From contig JAJNNX010000042.1 in NCBI GenBank assembly GCA_023159155.1, positions 310,001 to 374,000 of the forward strand: a stretch of 64,000 nucleotides of DNA. Direction: 5' to 3'. How positions within the stretch are numbered: position 1 is the stretch's first letter; every line of letters begins with the position of its first letter. This stretch comes from Ustulina deusta (taxonomy: Eukaryota; Ascomycota; Sordariomycetes; Xylariales; Xylariaceae). The notes under the pieces are model-generated. The model saw nothing but the letters and a program-made list of their open reading frames with translations, had not been told where the DNA came from and made no database searches. Made by a program: the position numbers and the translations under genes. Positions 25,451 to 39,500 of the stretch are shown one piece after another.

Positions 25451-27416
25451 AAAATATAATATAAATTAATTAATTTTAAAAAAAATCTAAAAGTTCTATT
25501 ATTATTGCTAGTTATATAACCAAGCATTTTAATAATTCAAAATTTTAATTAAAAACAATTATAATTTTAATTATAAAGTTATAATTAATACTATATAAAT
25601 AAAAAACAAACAAGTCTTATATATAATTAATATAGCTATATTATTTTAAGCTGCAACCTTTTTTAAATTAATATTTATATAAAACGTTTAAAAAGCATTA
25701 TATAAGTACTAGATTAATATATACTAAAAACCTTCTAATTACGTTATATATAACCTAGGTATAAATTTTATATTTAAAAGGTTTTAGAATTAGGCAAAAA
25801 TTATAAGTATTTAGTACTATATAATGTTTATTAAAATATACTAAGTAATTAGCAAAGTTAAAAAAGCATACGGACTACTTCATTATATATATAATATTTT
25901 AAAAATAAAACTTAACTTTTATATAAAAAATAAATTAGTTGTATAAATAGCAGTTAAAGCTCTAAACAATATAGCCGGACCAAACAGCCTTATACTAACC
26001 TTTTTTATTTTTAAAGCCTACTTTAGAATTAATTAAGATTTACTTTTTTTGTTTAATATTATACAAAAAACTAAAATAATTAAAAAAGCTATAAAAATAT
26101 TATACAAAAAAAAAACTAAAATTAAAATCAACCAAGCAATTAACTAGTATAATAGCCCTGCTTTATATAATATATTATTTCTATTCCTACGTAGTAAAAT
26201 ACTAGTATAGCAAAAAAAAAGAAGCTAGGATAGACTATATAAAATTAAATCGATTAAGAACTCTAATATAGTTATTAATTTAACAAACAGCTTAATATAC
26301 TTCTATTGCACATAAGTTAAGCTTTATTACTATATAACTAAAAAAGATATTTTAAATAAATATATTAAAAAAAAAAAATATAACCCTTTTAAGCCTTTGT
26401 TATATAAAAAAAACATAAATAATTCCTAAAAGCTATAATATTTTATATAACTTTTATATAATAAATTAGTTAATTATTTCTAACCTTTAAAAAAGAACAA
26501 AACTATGTTTTAGTTGTTAAGCTATATAAAAATAGCATTATTAATATATCCGGAGCCCTATTTAAAAAATCTAACGGTATTAAAATTAATAATTTTATTA
26601 TATAAAACATATTTTAATTTATAAAATATAATCTAACAAAATATAGCAATATTTATATTTTTAAGTTCTAGCTTATATAAAAAAAAAAAAAAAAACAATT
26701 AAGCTATACAAAAAGTTCTAATTTGTTATATAAAACTATAATAATACTAAAAAAGAAATAGTACTTATTTAGTTGCTAATAATTTAGTAAATAAACTAAA
26801 AATTATTACTTATACTAAAACTTTTTCTAATTTATAACTTTAATGTTTTAAGCAAATTTTAAAACATTATATAAATATATATATAATTAAAAAACAAATT
26901 AGCCAAAAAAATCTTTATATAATTGCTATCCGAACTAAAATCAAAATATTTTAATAAAATAATCCTATAGATTATATAACTTTTATATAAATTTACTAAA
27001 TTAAATTTATACTAGTTTAAAATATATTATTAATATTATTATAAAAAGCTTAGTATAATTATTTTTATATATAACTTATATTTATTTTTTACTAAAGGAC
27101 TTTTAAATAACTTTAGTATTACTAGACTACAAACAAATAATATGTTTAGCTTTGTATTACTAGGCTTTTTAAAAAAAAAAAAATATAAATTATAGCAAAC
27201 TAAGTTTTATATAAAGCTAAAAAAAATATTTTAGCTAAGTTATTTTATAAAATTTAATAATAGACAAATTATATCTTTATTTAAAAAAAATATTATTTTA
27301 ACCTAAAAAAGCCAAACAAACCAACTAGACTAAATTAATTTTTATATAACTAATTTTATATAGCAATATATTTTATAACAAATAAAAAATATATATATTA
27401 ATAATATTTGCTAGCC

Positions 27417-27686
27417 TATTACACATTGAGCAATCATAGAAAGCAAGGCTTTATTCCAAAAGCGAACTTTGCATTAGAATCTAAGTATAAAAAAAAAAAA
27501 AGCTAATTTTACAAAGGTGTATTATAGGTTTTTTATAGGTAGATTAGTAAAAAGTATAGGCAGTTATTAAGTAATTGCTAGGTGCCGGCCAGATATAAAT
27601 TAAATAACCTAAAAATTAAAAATTGCGGTTTGTATAGCTTATAAGTTGTAGCCATGCTACTGGCTATTAGCTACTATACTATAACT
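27417..27686 (-). repeat. 3' LTR of G (270 bp)
   Basis: Matches 34012-34282. On the minus strand it runs from AGTTATAG to GTGTAATA, so the ends are AGTTA...TAATA rather than the usual TG...CA. It is more mutated than the 5' LTR (for example CTACTGGCTATTAGCTACTA against CTGCCGGCCACCAGCCACCA). Confidence 0.9.
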
Positions 27687-27959
27687 ACCCCTCCTGCAAA
27701 AAGAAAAAAAATATATTTGCGTATACTTAAACAAATATTTTCTAACTAAAAAAAAAATAGTTTTAGGTATCTACTTATTAATTTTGATCTAGGCCTTTAT
27801 TTTATTACGCTATTAAACAGGTTTTTTTATATATAATATTAGAAAATTTTGTTATATTATAACTTAAGTATAGGGTTGTTTTATATGTTTTTTTATTAAG
27901 ACTTTTTTATGTTCTTTAGTATAGTTTTATTATTGTTAGGGTGTTCCTTGTTAAATTTG

Positions 27960-28740
27960 TTATTTTTTATAACTTTTAGTTATTTTTTTAATCTTATTGG
28001 CAGCCCTGCTAATTTGGAGTTTTTATTATAGAACTTCTTTAGTACTTTTATATTATTTTTAAAGTTTTCTATTAAATACTATTTATTATTAATGTTCTAG
28101 CCCTTTTAGTTAATTTAGTATTATAGTTTTTTATAATATATTTTTAAAGTTTTTATTTTTTTTATTACAAACTTTTTTTTGTTTTTTGGCTTAATTATTT
28201 TGCTTTTTGGGTTTTTTGCCTTTTGCCCTAGCAATAAATTATTAGGGTATTTTTATAATCTATTAGCGTAATATTTATTTGTAGCTCGCTAAAAAAAGGG
28301 TATTTTAAATATAAAGGTATTACTAACATGCGTTAGAATTTTAAATATTTGTTGTATTATTGGATAGTCAAACTTGTTAGACGGGCGGTCTGTTTTTTAG
28401 CTTTATTGTTTTTTTAGTATAAATATATAATTCCCTACGTTAAAATCGGGATCTTTACAGCCTTTATTAGCTTGTTATATTATGTAATCCTATATATCCT
28501 ATAAATATAATTTGGCTATATTAACGAACTGGACTATTTTTTTAGCTTTTTTTTATACGTTTTTTTTTAGGGCTCTTTCTTGTACTAGTAATTTGTTTAT
28601 TTTTTTTTTAGCTGTTTTATTTTCCTAATTGAAATAGAACAGCATTAAGAATCCTATTTCTATTTTGTAGGGTATTAAACCTATAAACTTATATAGTAAA
28701 GCTGCTTGCGCATAATCTATAGCAGGTATTTTTTTGGACT
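27960..28740 (-). pseudogene. Gypsy integrase C-terminus and chromodomain-like tail (G)
   Basis: Minus strand from about 28725 reads IDYAQAALLYKFIGLIPYKI then EIGFL, matching the integrase end (xxFAxNxxxxxxTGxTPFxxxxGxxPR). Farther on is DPDFNVGNYIFIL (about 28460), like the DPxFxVGDxVxV of the linker before the C-terminal domain. Near 28100 LKGLEH...IVFNRKL.K resembles the KWxGxxxxxWYPxxxFKN of fungal gypsy tail chromodomains, with W and R codons turned into stops. Integrase inserts the cDNA; the tail domain is thought to steer target choice. Confidence 0.6.
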
Positions 28741-30399
28741 AATTATTCTAATAATAGCTTATATAAGGTTTTAACCTTTAGTTGAAATATTTGTTTATAA
28801 TTTCTGCCTGTCCTACTATTTTATAATGTCTTACTAAAGCTAAAGTATAGGTTATACCTATTAATTTATATAGTTTGTTTATAAATATAAATATAAACTA
28901 TAGTCCTTTATTTAAAGTAATTATTATAAGTACTCCAAATATTCTAAAAGAGCCCTTATAATATATATAGGCTATATTTTTAGACATAGCTTATACTATA
29001 TAAAGGATTATTTATGCTTGCTTGCTTAACCGGTCAACTATTACTAATATATTATTATAACTATATTGATCTTTAGGTATTTATTTAAAGTCTATTACTA
29101 AGTATTTCTATACTTTATTAAGTATTAAAAGCAGGCATAACTTGCTAGGGGTCTTATTTTTTAGTACTTTAACTAGGCAGCATCCTAAGTAATTAGCTAT
29201 ATATGTATTATAATCCTTTATTATTTTTGGCTACTAATATTATTAAATAATTAGTTGTTTTGTTTTTTTTTTTTAGGGTATATAGTTAGCATACCGTTAT
29301 ATATTTTTTTAATTAGTTATATATGCAAATATGGAGCATCCGGAATAACTAGTTTATTTTTATAGGTTATAAGTCCTTCTTTAACAATCTATAGGTTATT
29401 TTTTACGCCTATCCTAGCTTTCTATTAATAAATTTTTATACTAGGGTTTGTCCTATTTTTATATAAAATATAGTTTATTAATTAAGCGCTTTTTAGTTAT
29501 TCTAAGTTAATATAAAGTTATATTTTAAATAATATTACAATATTATTTTTTTAAAATAAAAAAACACTATATATAGGTCTAAACAAGGTTATATGCCTAT
29601 ACGCCTTTTTTTTTTTAGTTTATGTTTATAGATCTTTTTATTTATAAAATATTATATTTACTACTACATTTTTTTTTCTAGGTTAGTAAATAATTAAAAA
29701 GTTATATTTAAAAAATAAAAATGTTTATCTAGCTTATTTTAAGTTAAAATATTATTTTTTGCTAAAATATTCTAATGCTTTATGGTCTATAAAGACTAAG
29801 AAATAGTTATAGTTACTAATTAGTTCGGCTTACTACTTTTTAAGTACTAGAGCTACTATTAGCATTTTTTTATTATAAATGCTATAGTTTAATTTAATAT
29901 TATATATAGTTTTAAAATAAAATATAACAAAGTACTATTTATTGCTATATAACTAAGATATAGCTTTTGCTACTATGCTATTAAAAACATTTATTTTTAT
30001 TTTAGTAAACAGCTTATAATCAAAATGCTTAAAAATAAGGGTTGATATAAAGACTTTTTTTAATTTTTAAAAAGCTTTTTTGTACTGTTTGGTTTATTTA
30101 AACAGTATTTTTTTTTTATTAAATAATTAAAAAGAGCTGCTATTTTACTATAATCCTTTATAAATTTTCGGTAAAAATTATAAAAACTTAAAAAAAATTA
30201 AACTTTTTTTATAGTTATAAGTGCTTTTGAGTTATATACTATAGTAATTTTAGCTAGGTTAACCTATATATTTTTAATACTAATAATATACCTAAGGAAC
30301 TTGGTTTTAGTTATATAAAATTCTAACTTTTTAAAGTCTGCTTGTAGGCCAGCAGATCGCAGTTAAGTAAGGACTTTTTTTATGTATACTCGGTATTTC

Positions 30400-30785
30400 T
30401 CTAGGTTATTAGAATAAATAAAAATATTATTTATATAAGCGCTGCAAAAATTATCTAAATAATTAAACAAGGTATTATTAATATATTTTTAAAATATAAA
30501 AGGGCTATTAATAAAACTAAACAGAAAAATATAGTAATAATATATACTATAACAAATATAAAACATTATAAGGTTTTCTTATTTTAGGTATACTTATATA
30601 TAATAGAAAGCTTGCTTTATATTAATTTTAGTAAAAATTTTGGCTTTAAAAATATATAATAAGGTCTTTTTAATTAGTAGTAAAAAATACTTATTTTTTT
30701 TAGTAATTTTATTTAATTTGTAATAATTTATATAAAAGCAGAGTCCGCTATAAAGTTTTTTTATAAATAAAACAAAAAACACAAA
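30400..30785 (-). pseudogene. Gypsy reverse transcriptase remnant (G)
   Basis: A short open stretch (30594-30782) reads FFVLFIKKLYSGLCFYINYY followed by KLNKITKKNKYFLLLI and AKIFTKINIKQAFYYI. This is clearly the gypsy RT segment (FFVxKKDGxLRxCVDYRxLN...PLPLI...AKIFTKLDLRxAYxxI) with D to N, R to C/stop and P to L changes caused by C to T and G to A mutation. Just downstream, PYNVLYLL..ILLLYF mirrors KTAFRTRYGxFEYLVMPFGL. Not functional. Confidence 0.85.
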
Positions 30786-33700
30786 TAAGGCATTGCTTAG
30801 CTTAATAAATCTTTTATATAAATTATTAATAAAGTATTCTTTTATAGTTTCTAATTTGTCTAATAATATTTTATATAAAAAGCTATAATTTAAGTTTTCT
30901 AAAAATTTTGCGTTTATAAATTCTATTTTATAGTCTACTTATAAGCAGTAAAGTAGTAAGATATTAAAATCTATTTTATTAAAGGTATAAAAAAGGTTAT
31001 GGTATTTTGGGGGTATAAGTTCTAGGGCTTTTTTTTTAAGTTCTTTGTCCTTTTTTTTAAAAAATAGTTCCTTTTTAAACTTATATTTTTTAATTACTTT
31101 GTCTACTTAATAAATACTAATAATCTATATATTTTTATAAAAGTTATTTTTTTAAATTATTTTTTTAAATGCTATAGCGCTTACTATAATATACTATAGT
31201 TAGTATTTATATTAACTAATATTATTATGTTTTAGTTAATACGTACTAGTAGTATTAGACTACTAATAGGAAAATTTATATTTTTTGGACTTTTGCTTTT
31301 TCTATTCCTTTTTTGCTTTTTTTTTTTTTTATAAGTGGGCTTGGGTGGAGGGAGAGAGGTGTTATATAGGTTTTTTTCTATTTTAGCGATATTTTTTGTA
31401 GTTGGGTTACTTTTTTTTAAAATATTAATACAAGGTTGTTGTGTAGTATTGCATGCCTAGTTATACTGGTTTGCGGCTTACTATTATTTTTTTTAGCGTT
31501 CTATATCCTTTTTTAATTTTATATTTTTATGTTATATATCTATTTAAAAGGAAAAATATAATAACTATCCTTTAGCGTTATTTATTACTAAGTTATATTT
31601 ATAGTTAGGTTTAGCTAGTAAGTCTAGTAGAAATACTAGCCTGTTTTATTAATAGTCTAGCAGAATATTGTAGGTTTAGAACTATAGCTTACTATAAATA
31701 ATGTTATATTATATATTTAGTATAAATATTAGGATTTATTAAAAAATGCAGCTTTAGATTTTTAGGTTAATTAATAATATTTGTTTAATTAATTACTGAC
31801 TTTTGCTATTATATCCTATTATAAAGCATAGCAGTATTTCTATTATAGTGGGTTATAGTTATTATAGGACTTTTTTAGCAAAACAAATATTTATAAACAT
31901 ATATAGTCTAGCTTCTATATTTCTAAAAGAATTATAAGTTATTAAAGATAGTCTATTACTATTTATAATATAAGTATATAAAAAGGGCTTTTTTTTAAGA
32001 AATTTATTTATTATGTTTTTTTTTTTATAATCTAGAGACACACTCTTTGGGTAAAAATCTATTTTATTTAGGGTTACTTTTTTAATAGCTTAGTATGGTC
32101 CTTATTAGAACTATTTTCTAGGGCGGGCGTATCTAGTCTGTTATATTTTGCAAATATAGCATTTATTTAGGCTTTGCGGTTGGCTACTATACTAGCTTTT
32201 GTTGGATAGTTTTTTAATATATATTTTTATTGCTTGCAATTAAAGCATTTTTTTAAAAAAATTAGCTTTTTTATTTTATTATTGCTAATTTTAGGGCTTT
32301 GGACTACAAGTGCTATATTGCTTTTTATATCTGCTCTATTTCTTCGGTTAGTATTGTTATTCTTTTTTATATTATTTTTAGCCGCAGTAAAAGTTTGTTT
32401 TTTAGCCTTATAAGCCGCATTTTTTTTTTAGTCGCTAATATTTAGCTAATAAGTAATTTAAATAGTATATTTTATATAAGCATTAAAAATAATACTATTT
32501 TTAAAATATTTAAACATAATTTTATTATAAAAACAAATTAAAAGTTAATTTTTGAGTTTTTTATTTTATTTTTTTTTATTAAAACATATCTTACTAGCAA
32601 GCTAAACAAAATTATTTTTAAACTTAGAGAACTTATTTAAGGACTTACTTTTAAAAGATAACTTTTTTTATTTTTCTTTAAACTTAGTAGTTTTATTAAT
32701 ATTGTAATAACTATTCTAGAAATAAATTAATAGTATTATAGAAGTTTTGATCTAATTTAAATAAATATTTTTAAAATAAAGCTATAAGTTTTTTATAGTT
32801 TTTTTCTTAAAACAGGATTTAATATTTGTTATTTTTGCAGTATTATTAGCAAACTAATCTTTATTAATAAAAAGGCAGTTTTTTATACCTTTATATTATA
32901 TTTTAAATTTGATTTTGTTTTTTGTTATATTGTTATAAAAAGTGGTTATATATATTCAAGCAGTTTTATAGAACTTTTTTTTAGTTCGTTCTAAATATAA
33001 AATCAACTAGTATTAAATAATTAAATCTATTATATATTAATTTATTTTTATTACTTAATTTTATAAACTATTATATTAGGCAGTTATTATTTTAAGTTTG
33101 TTTAAGAGTTAATTAATAGTTTGCTACTAGTCTATTTATTAAAAAGTATTTATATAATAGGTCAAAAAGCTAGGGTTACTAGACTTAAATTTAGTAAGTT
33201 ATATTTAAAAATCTTTAATTAAAATCTTTTAACTAGTATTTTTATTAAAACCTAAGTTAGCAAAATATTTGTTTTACTTAAAAAGGCCTATTATATTATT
33301 TTTAGTTTTTTATAGCAATTTATATAGATCTAAAGCATATTAAATATTAATAATTATTATAATGTTTTATAGCTTAAACTCTTGCTATAAAGCTTTTAAA
33401 TAATCTAAAATAGCATTAAAAGCAGCTTAGTTTATAAGTTTTTTAAATATAAAGATTGCTTGTTTTATTTCTAAAATAATTACACTAAAAAAAAAAGCAA
33501 AGTTATTTTTTTTAATACAAATTGCTATATACCGGTTAATCAGGTTTATAGCTTTTTTATTAAATCTTTTTTGCTTATAATAGTATTAATAATTAATAAA
33601 CGTAGGGTTAGTAATAGCCTGCTTAAATTTATTGCTTACTTAGATAATAGTAAGTTATTTATTTTTATTATTATTATATCTAGCTATAATAGATTAACTA

Positions 33701-34011
33701 AACAAAAGTTTTTATATAAATAATATATTTAATAATTATTATTATATATTAAAACAAAATCTTTTATTAGATTAAAATATACTTTTTTTAAGGTTATCTA
33801 ATAAAAAACATACCTTTTTACGGGCCGTACTTTCTATATAGGCACGCTTTTCTAGGGTTCGCGCTATACTGCTAAAACAAAAACTAGGTCCCGGCAAATA
33901 GTTTAGGGTTGTATCGAGTAGTTGTAATACATGCTATATATAAGTTATTTAATTATTCAGGAAAATATTTAAAAGTAGTTCTAATATGCTTTATAAAAGC
34001 AATACTTAAAT

Positions 34012-34282
34012 TATTATATATTAAGCAATTATAAAAGGCAAGGCTTTATTCTAAAAGCAAACTTTATATTAAAATCTAAATATAAAAAAAAAAAAAAGCT
34101 AATTTTATAAAAGTGTGTTATAAGTTTTTTATAGGTGGATTGGTGGGAGGTGTGGGTAGCTGTTAGGTAATTGCCAGGTACCAGCCAGGTATAAGTTAGG
34201 TAACCTAGGAATTGAAGATTGCGGTTTGTGTGGCTTGTGGGTTGCAGCCATGCTGCCGGCCACCAGCCACCATACCGTAACT
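34012..34282 (-). repeat. 5' LTR of G (271 bp)
   Basis: The better preserved LTR of the pair. On the minus strand it starts AGTTACGGTATGGTGGCTGG and keeps GC-rich blocks to about 34130. It ends TATAATA at its junction with the interior. Confidence 0.9.
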
Positions 34283-34287
34283 TAGCC

Positions 34288-36218
34288 TAAAATAACATAT
34301 AACTTATATATAACTGCCCAAGTTATATATTTTAAACTATATAATATTAAAAATTTAAACTAAAAGATCTAGTAGCAAAGAAATAATAAAAATTGCGGCC
34401 TAACTTTTATACTAATAAATTTATATTATATAAAACTATTTATTTTTATAGATAGGTTATTTATAAATAATATAAATATAACTTTTTAATTTAGATTTAT
34501 AATTATATTAAGGACTAAACATTATATAAAAAAAAATTTAAGCTTTAAAATTAAAAAAAATATTATATACTAGAATTTAAACAAATATAAAAAAGTAATT
34601 AAAAATATATTTATAAATAAATTATATAGTATAATTAATAGCTTTAATAGTACTATTGCTTTTTATATAATATTTTTAAAAATTATAACTATGCTATAAT
34701 TGCTTCTAATTCTAGCTGTTTTATATTCTAATTCAAAGTTGTTACATAATTATTTTGTTAAGCTTAGTATTATATAAAGAAAACACCTAATAATTAATAT
34801 TATATTATTAAAAAAATTATATAAAAAATAAAAAATTTCCAAAGTATAATAGATTAATAGTAAAAATAATCTAGCTAATATATTTATAAAAAAAATACTA
34901 AACCAAGCATTAAAAACCTTTGTATTAACAAACAAATTAACTATATAAATAAAAACGTTTATTAATAAAACGTAAAAAATTATATACAACTATAGTATTT
35001 ATAAAAAAAAAAAAATCAGAAGTATAAAAGCAATATACAATAAATTAACTCTAAAAAAAAAACGAACACAAATACCACTCTTTTTTATTTTTTATTTTTT
35101 TATTTTTCCTTATTATATAACTAATTTACCCCTTTTCTTTCAAACGTAATAATTGTACTAAGTGCCGTACAAACACCAAATACACGCTACGTAAGCATTA
35201 CCCTAGAACTTAATAATCTAGCAACAGCCGTAGAACAGGTAACCACTGCGTACTACATAAATATTCTCTATATATGTAGCAACAGTAGTACTGCATAACT
35301 AGATAAGAACCACACAAAAATAACCTTTTTAGCAAAAAATAAGTATAATTAAATACGCAAAAAGCATATTAGCAAGCACCTAGATTTATATATTAACTAA
35401 TAGTATAGCAGCAACCTAAGCTTTATTAGTTTATATACAAAAAATAAAAAATATTAGTAATATACTAAAACAAACATATATATAACAAAAAAACAAACAT
35501 ATATATTAATATATAGCGCTATAATAAGCTAACAATTATTAGAATTATTTATTAGCAATAATACTACATAATAATTACTATCCTAGCCAATAATTCTTAA
35601 TATATAACTACTATTGCTAAAGAACTAAATAGTATTTATTATATAAATATATATATATATATAATATATAAAGATAAGCAAAGATATAAAGTAGAAAATT
35701 TTAGAAAATAATAAAAAAACAAAAAGCAACAAGAAACTCAAGCACCTTTTTATATGCAAGTCTTTTTATATATAAGCTAACCTAACTTTTAATTAATTAA
35801 CTTTTTTTTGTATAAATAACCTGCCTAATTAACCAAATATAAATAACTTTAAAAACTTTTAACTAGTAACTGCCTATATAAGGCCTACTAACCGGACAAG
35901 CTAACTAATTATAAACTTTACTATTATATAGAACAAGAGCAAATATTTAGCTTTAATTCAGATAGTTACCAAGTAACATTTGGCCTATAGTTTTTAATTA
36001 ACTATATAGCTAAAGCAGTAGTTTTGCAATATTATTATATAACTTTATTAGAAAAAAATGATTTATTAACCTAATAGCTATATATATAAACTAGATTACT
36101 AATCTAATTGCTTTTTTAATAGTTAAACTTTTATATATATATTTAAGCAATTATATAATTGTTTTTTTTTATTTTTTTTATATAATAAGCAGTTATAACT
36201 AAAAGAAAAAATAGCTAG
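34288..36218 (+). other. A2 interior downstream of G, with a GC-richer patch
   Basis: By position this should hold the 3' part of A2 pol (RT/RNase H) and the 3' untranslated region. No YxDD box was recognised. 35055-35345 is noticeably less mutated than its surroundings (for example ACTAAGTGCCGTACAAACAC and GTAACCACTGCGTACTAC) but no protein family could be assigned. A short open frame on the minus strand at 34750-34989 is of very low complexity and is judged accidental. Confidence 0.4.
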
Positions 36219-36518
36219 TATTAGAATAACTAGCATTAGTTATAACTTTATTATATAACTTGTACGGAATGCAAGTTTATGTTTGGCTGTTGTATGGATG
36301 TTAGCTGGACTTCGGCCGGATAAAAGGGATTTTTTTTTTTTTTGTTATATTAGCTTATATAATAGCATAAGCTCTTACATAAATATAAGAGATTTATGTT
36401 TTGTACAAACATTCTTTTTTTTTTTTTTTTTTTATAGATAACATAATATAATACATTGTATTTTATCTATGCGCGTTATTTGTTTATGTATAATATATTG
36501 TATACAGCCTATTCAACA
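36219..36518 (+). repeat. 3' LTR of A2 (300 bp)
   Basis: Starts TATTAGAATAACTAGC (TG mutated to TA) and ends CAGCCTATTCAACA with the canonical CA, which defines the family's 3' terminus. AATTA follows directly. Confidence 0.9.
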
Positions 36519-39500
36519 AATTATATATTTTTACTAAAGCTTTTTTTTTTAATTAATTAACTTTAAAAATATAAAACTATTATATTTTATATTATTAACT
36601 AAATAAACTTTTTTTAATTTAGGCTTATATATTATAAATATTAAAATAAAAAAAATAAAAAATATTGTTTGTTTAGCTCTTAAGACTTTTGTTTTTTTTG
36701 CTTTTTTTATAGTTTTATAAATAATAATTCTAAAAACTATTAAAAATTTACTATTTAATAAAACATTTATAAAAAAAATATTATTATTTAGCTTTAATAT
36801 TTAATTTATATAGTTTATAAATAGCTAATTAGTATTATAAAAATATTTTTATATAATTTTATTATTTAGGTTTAGTACTAAATTAAAAGTTATTTTAGTA
36901 ATATATAATAAAAATAAAATTTAAATATTAATTAAAAACTAATTATAACTATTTATAATAGCTTTTTATATATAAATAGCTATTAGTTTTTTATAGTTCT
37001 AATTATTAATTTATTATAAAAATATAATTAAATAAACAGAGTTATAAAAGCAATAATATATATATTACTAAAAATAAATATAGCTATTAGAACTAAATTT
37101 TTAAAATAAAAAATATAGTTTATAATCTTTAGGAAGTTTATTCCTAAAAGCAAAAGAGTAGCTATTTTTTTATTTAGAACTATATATATAAAAACAGCTT
37201 ATATATACTTTTTAGCAATCTATACTAGCTAAATAATAATTTTTTTATATAATTATAAAAATATTTATTTTAAGTTATTTAAGTATTAATTATAAAAAGT
37301 TAGTTATTTTTAATATAAACTTTTATTAAAATATATAATTAAACGCTAGTATTAAAAAGTTTAGTAATTAATAAGCTTTTTAATAGTTTTTTAATTTTTA
37401 TTATAATTTTAAGTATAGCTTTTATATAGTTTTTTATGTTTTATAAAAATATATCTATTTAAAAAGTTTTATAAACTTTTTTTATAAATTTTTATAATAT
37501 TATATATATATTATTAATTTTTAAAATAAATATATTTAATACGTATTAATTATTTGCTTTAAACTTAAATTTAATTAGTTAATTTAATTTAATTGTTTTC
37601 TTGCTTAATATTTATCTTATTTTAAAAGCTTATGCTATAAGTAATTTTAATGTATTAAGGAATAAACCTAGTAGTTCTTCCTAAGTTAACCCTATTTTAG
37701 TTTTAAATAAATTATTAATTTTATTAAAAAATACCTAGTATTTTTTTTTTTCTAAAACAAATAAAAATATTTACTAATTAGTACTTATATTTATTATAGC
37801 GCTAGTTATTTTGTAAAGTTAAATAATATTATAGGTTTTAAGCGTAGTATTGTTTTTTTTATTTAAATATTTTTTTTTTGCTATTATAGCTTTTATATAA
37901 GCTTATATATTAAATATACTAATAAGGTCCAGAACTATAAGCACTAATAAGTTATTTAAAAAAAATAACTTAATTAATTATTTTTAGTACTATAAATTTT
38001 TGCTTATTTTAATATTTTTGCTATTTATTATATTAAAATTTTAAGTAGTTTTTTTTAGCTAGAATATTAAACTTTTATTATTTTATAAAAACTAAGTTAG
38101 CTTAAAATCTTATTTTAGAGTTAGGCTAATTAGCTATAGTTAGTTGTTTAAATATTAAAACAAGTAGTTAAACTAAATTATTTAAAATATTTCTATTTTT
38201 ATTAAATTTTAAGTTTTATAATTAAGTTTTGTTTTTAAAATTTAGATCTTTTAAAATATAATTAAATTTATATAAAGCTTTATAAACTGCTAAAGCTGCT
38301 AAAAAATATTTATTAAAACAGTTATAATAAATCTATATTAAAGCTAAAAATATAAATCTATTTTTATTTTTTATTTTTAATATTTTATTTAAATTAACTA
38401 TAAACAAACAAATATACTAAAATATATATAATAAACTAATATACTAAGCTCTAAAGTTATACTTTTTATATAAAGCTTTAAAATTTTTTGCTTTTTTTTT
38501 AATTTATAGCTTTATTATATATAATCTTTAGTTTTATAAAACTAATATTTATATAGATTATTACTAATGCTTTTAAAATTATTCTAGTTATTTAATTAGT
38601 CATATTTTTAAAAGTTTAATTATTGTGTTTAAATAGTATAAGCTTTAAATTAACTATTTTTATATTACTGCTTATTTTGCTAACTAATTTTTAATAGAAT
38701 ATCTAACTAAAAAAAGCATAATATTAATTCTAGTTAATTAATAATTATATTATTTTAATTATTATTTTAGTTATTTAGGTATTATAAATAAAAAAGTTTT
38801 TTATTTTAGTTATTAATTATTTAATTACTAGGTTTATATATATATAAACTATTAAAAATATAATAAAAAGAGTAATTATAAATAGCTAGGTTAAAAAAAT
38901 AACTAATAAAGCTTAGAATAGTTATATTTATATAGCTTGCTAAATAAAGTAAAAAAGTATATTTAGCAATAGTTCTAGGCTAGTAGTACTATTTAAAAAA
39001 CTTAATATTATTATTTAGAACTAAAAAAAAGATTTTAAATTAGCTTATTATTTAAAAATATCTATTGTATTAATATATTCTTTTTATTATAAGTTATTTT
39101 TAATAATCTTATATTTATTAAAAATATTTTTAAAATAATTAAAAAGAATTAATTTAATTAAATTATATAAATAAAACTTTTTAAGTATTAAAAATATTTT
39201 TTAGCTAAATTTATTAATTAAAGCTATATATTTAAAAAAAAATTAAATATAATTTTAAAAAGTTATTTTAGTACTTAAGAAAAACTTAATAAGTTATTCT
39301 TTTTATAATTAAGTTTGCTTAAAATTAATTATTTTATATTTTTATTTCAAGTTTATAATAGTTTAATTTTAATTAATATAAAAACTAATAATATATTAAA
39401 CTATATATTTTTTAATAATAGTTTTTATTTAGTATAATAATTAATTAATTTATTTAGTTTATAAAAATTTATATAATTTAAAAAATCTTTTTATTTTATA

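Larger units (their letters stand above)
27417..34282 (-). mobile_element. Ty3/gypsy retrotransposon G nested in A2
   Basis: Complete but degenerate 6866-bp element on the minus strand with LTRs at 34012-34282 (5') and 27417-27686 (3') and TSD TAGCC (27412-27416 and 34283-34287). Next to the 3' LTR a polypurine tract reads GCAGGAGGGGT on the minus strand (27687-27697). Reverse transcriptase (about 30.4-30.8 kb) precedes integrase and its C-terminal tail (about 28.0-28.8 kb), the gypsy gene order. It is slightly GC-richer than A2 around it, consistent with a younger insertion. Confidence 0.9.
22387..36518 (+). mobile_element. Copia-type LTR retrotransposon A2 (14.1 kb with nested G)
   Basis: Direct LTRs at 22387-22633 and 36219-36518 with AATTA on both flanks (22382-22386 and 36519-36523). 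Removing the nested gypsy element G leaves about 7.3 kb. The interior reads on the plus strand as copia: protease-like and gag-pre-integrase-like segments at 24.9-25.45 kb, then integrase-like sequence to about 26.5 kb. Its first 3.5 kb are repeated in inverted orientation as A1. Purine-rich AAAAGAAAAAATAG just before the 3' LTR (about 36201-36214) is a plausible polypurine tract. All frames are destroyed. Confidence 0.85.

Noticed and set aside
34750..34989. 79-codon minus-strand frame rich in I, L, F and Y
   Set aside because: Low-complexity AT-rich DNA gives such frames by chance; there is no family resemblance, and it is opposite to the element A2 it sits in.
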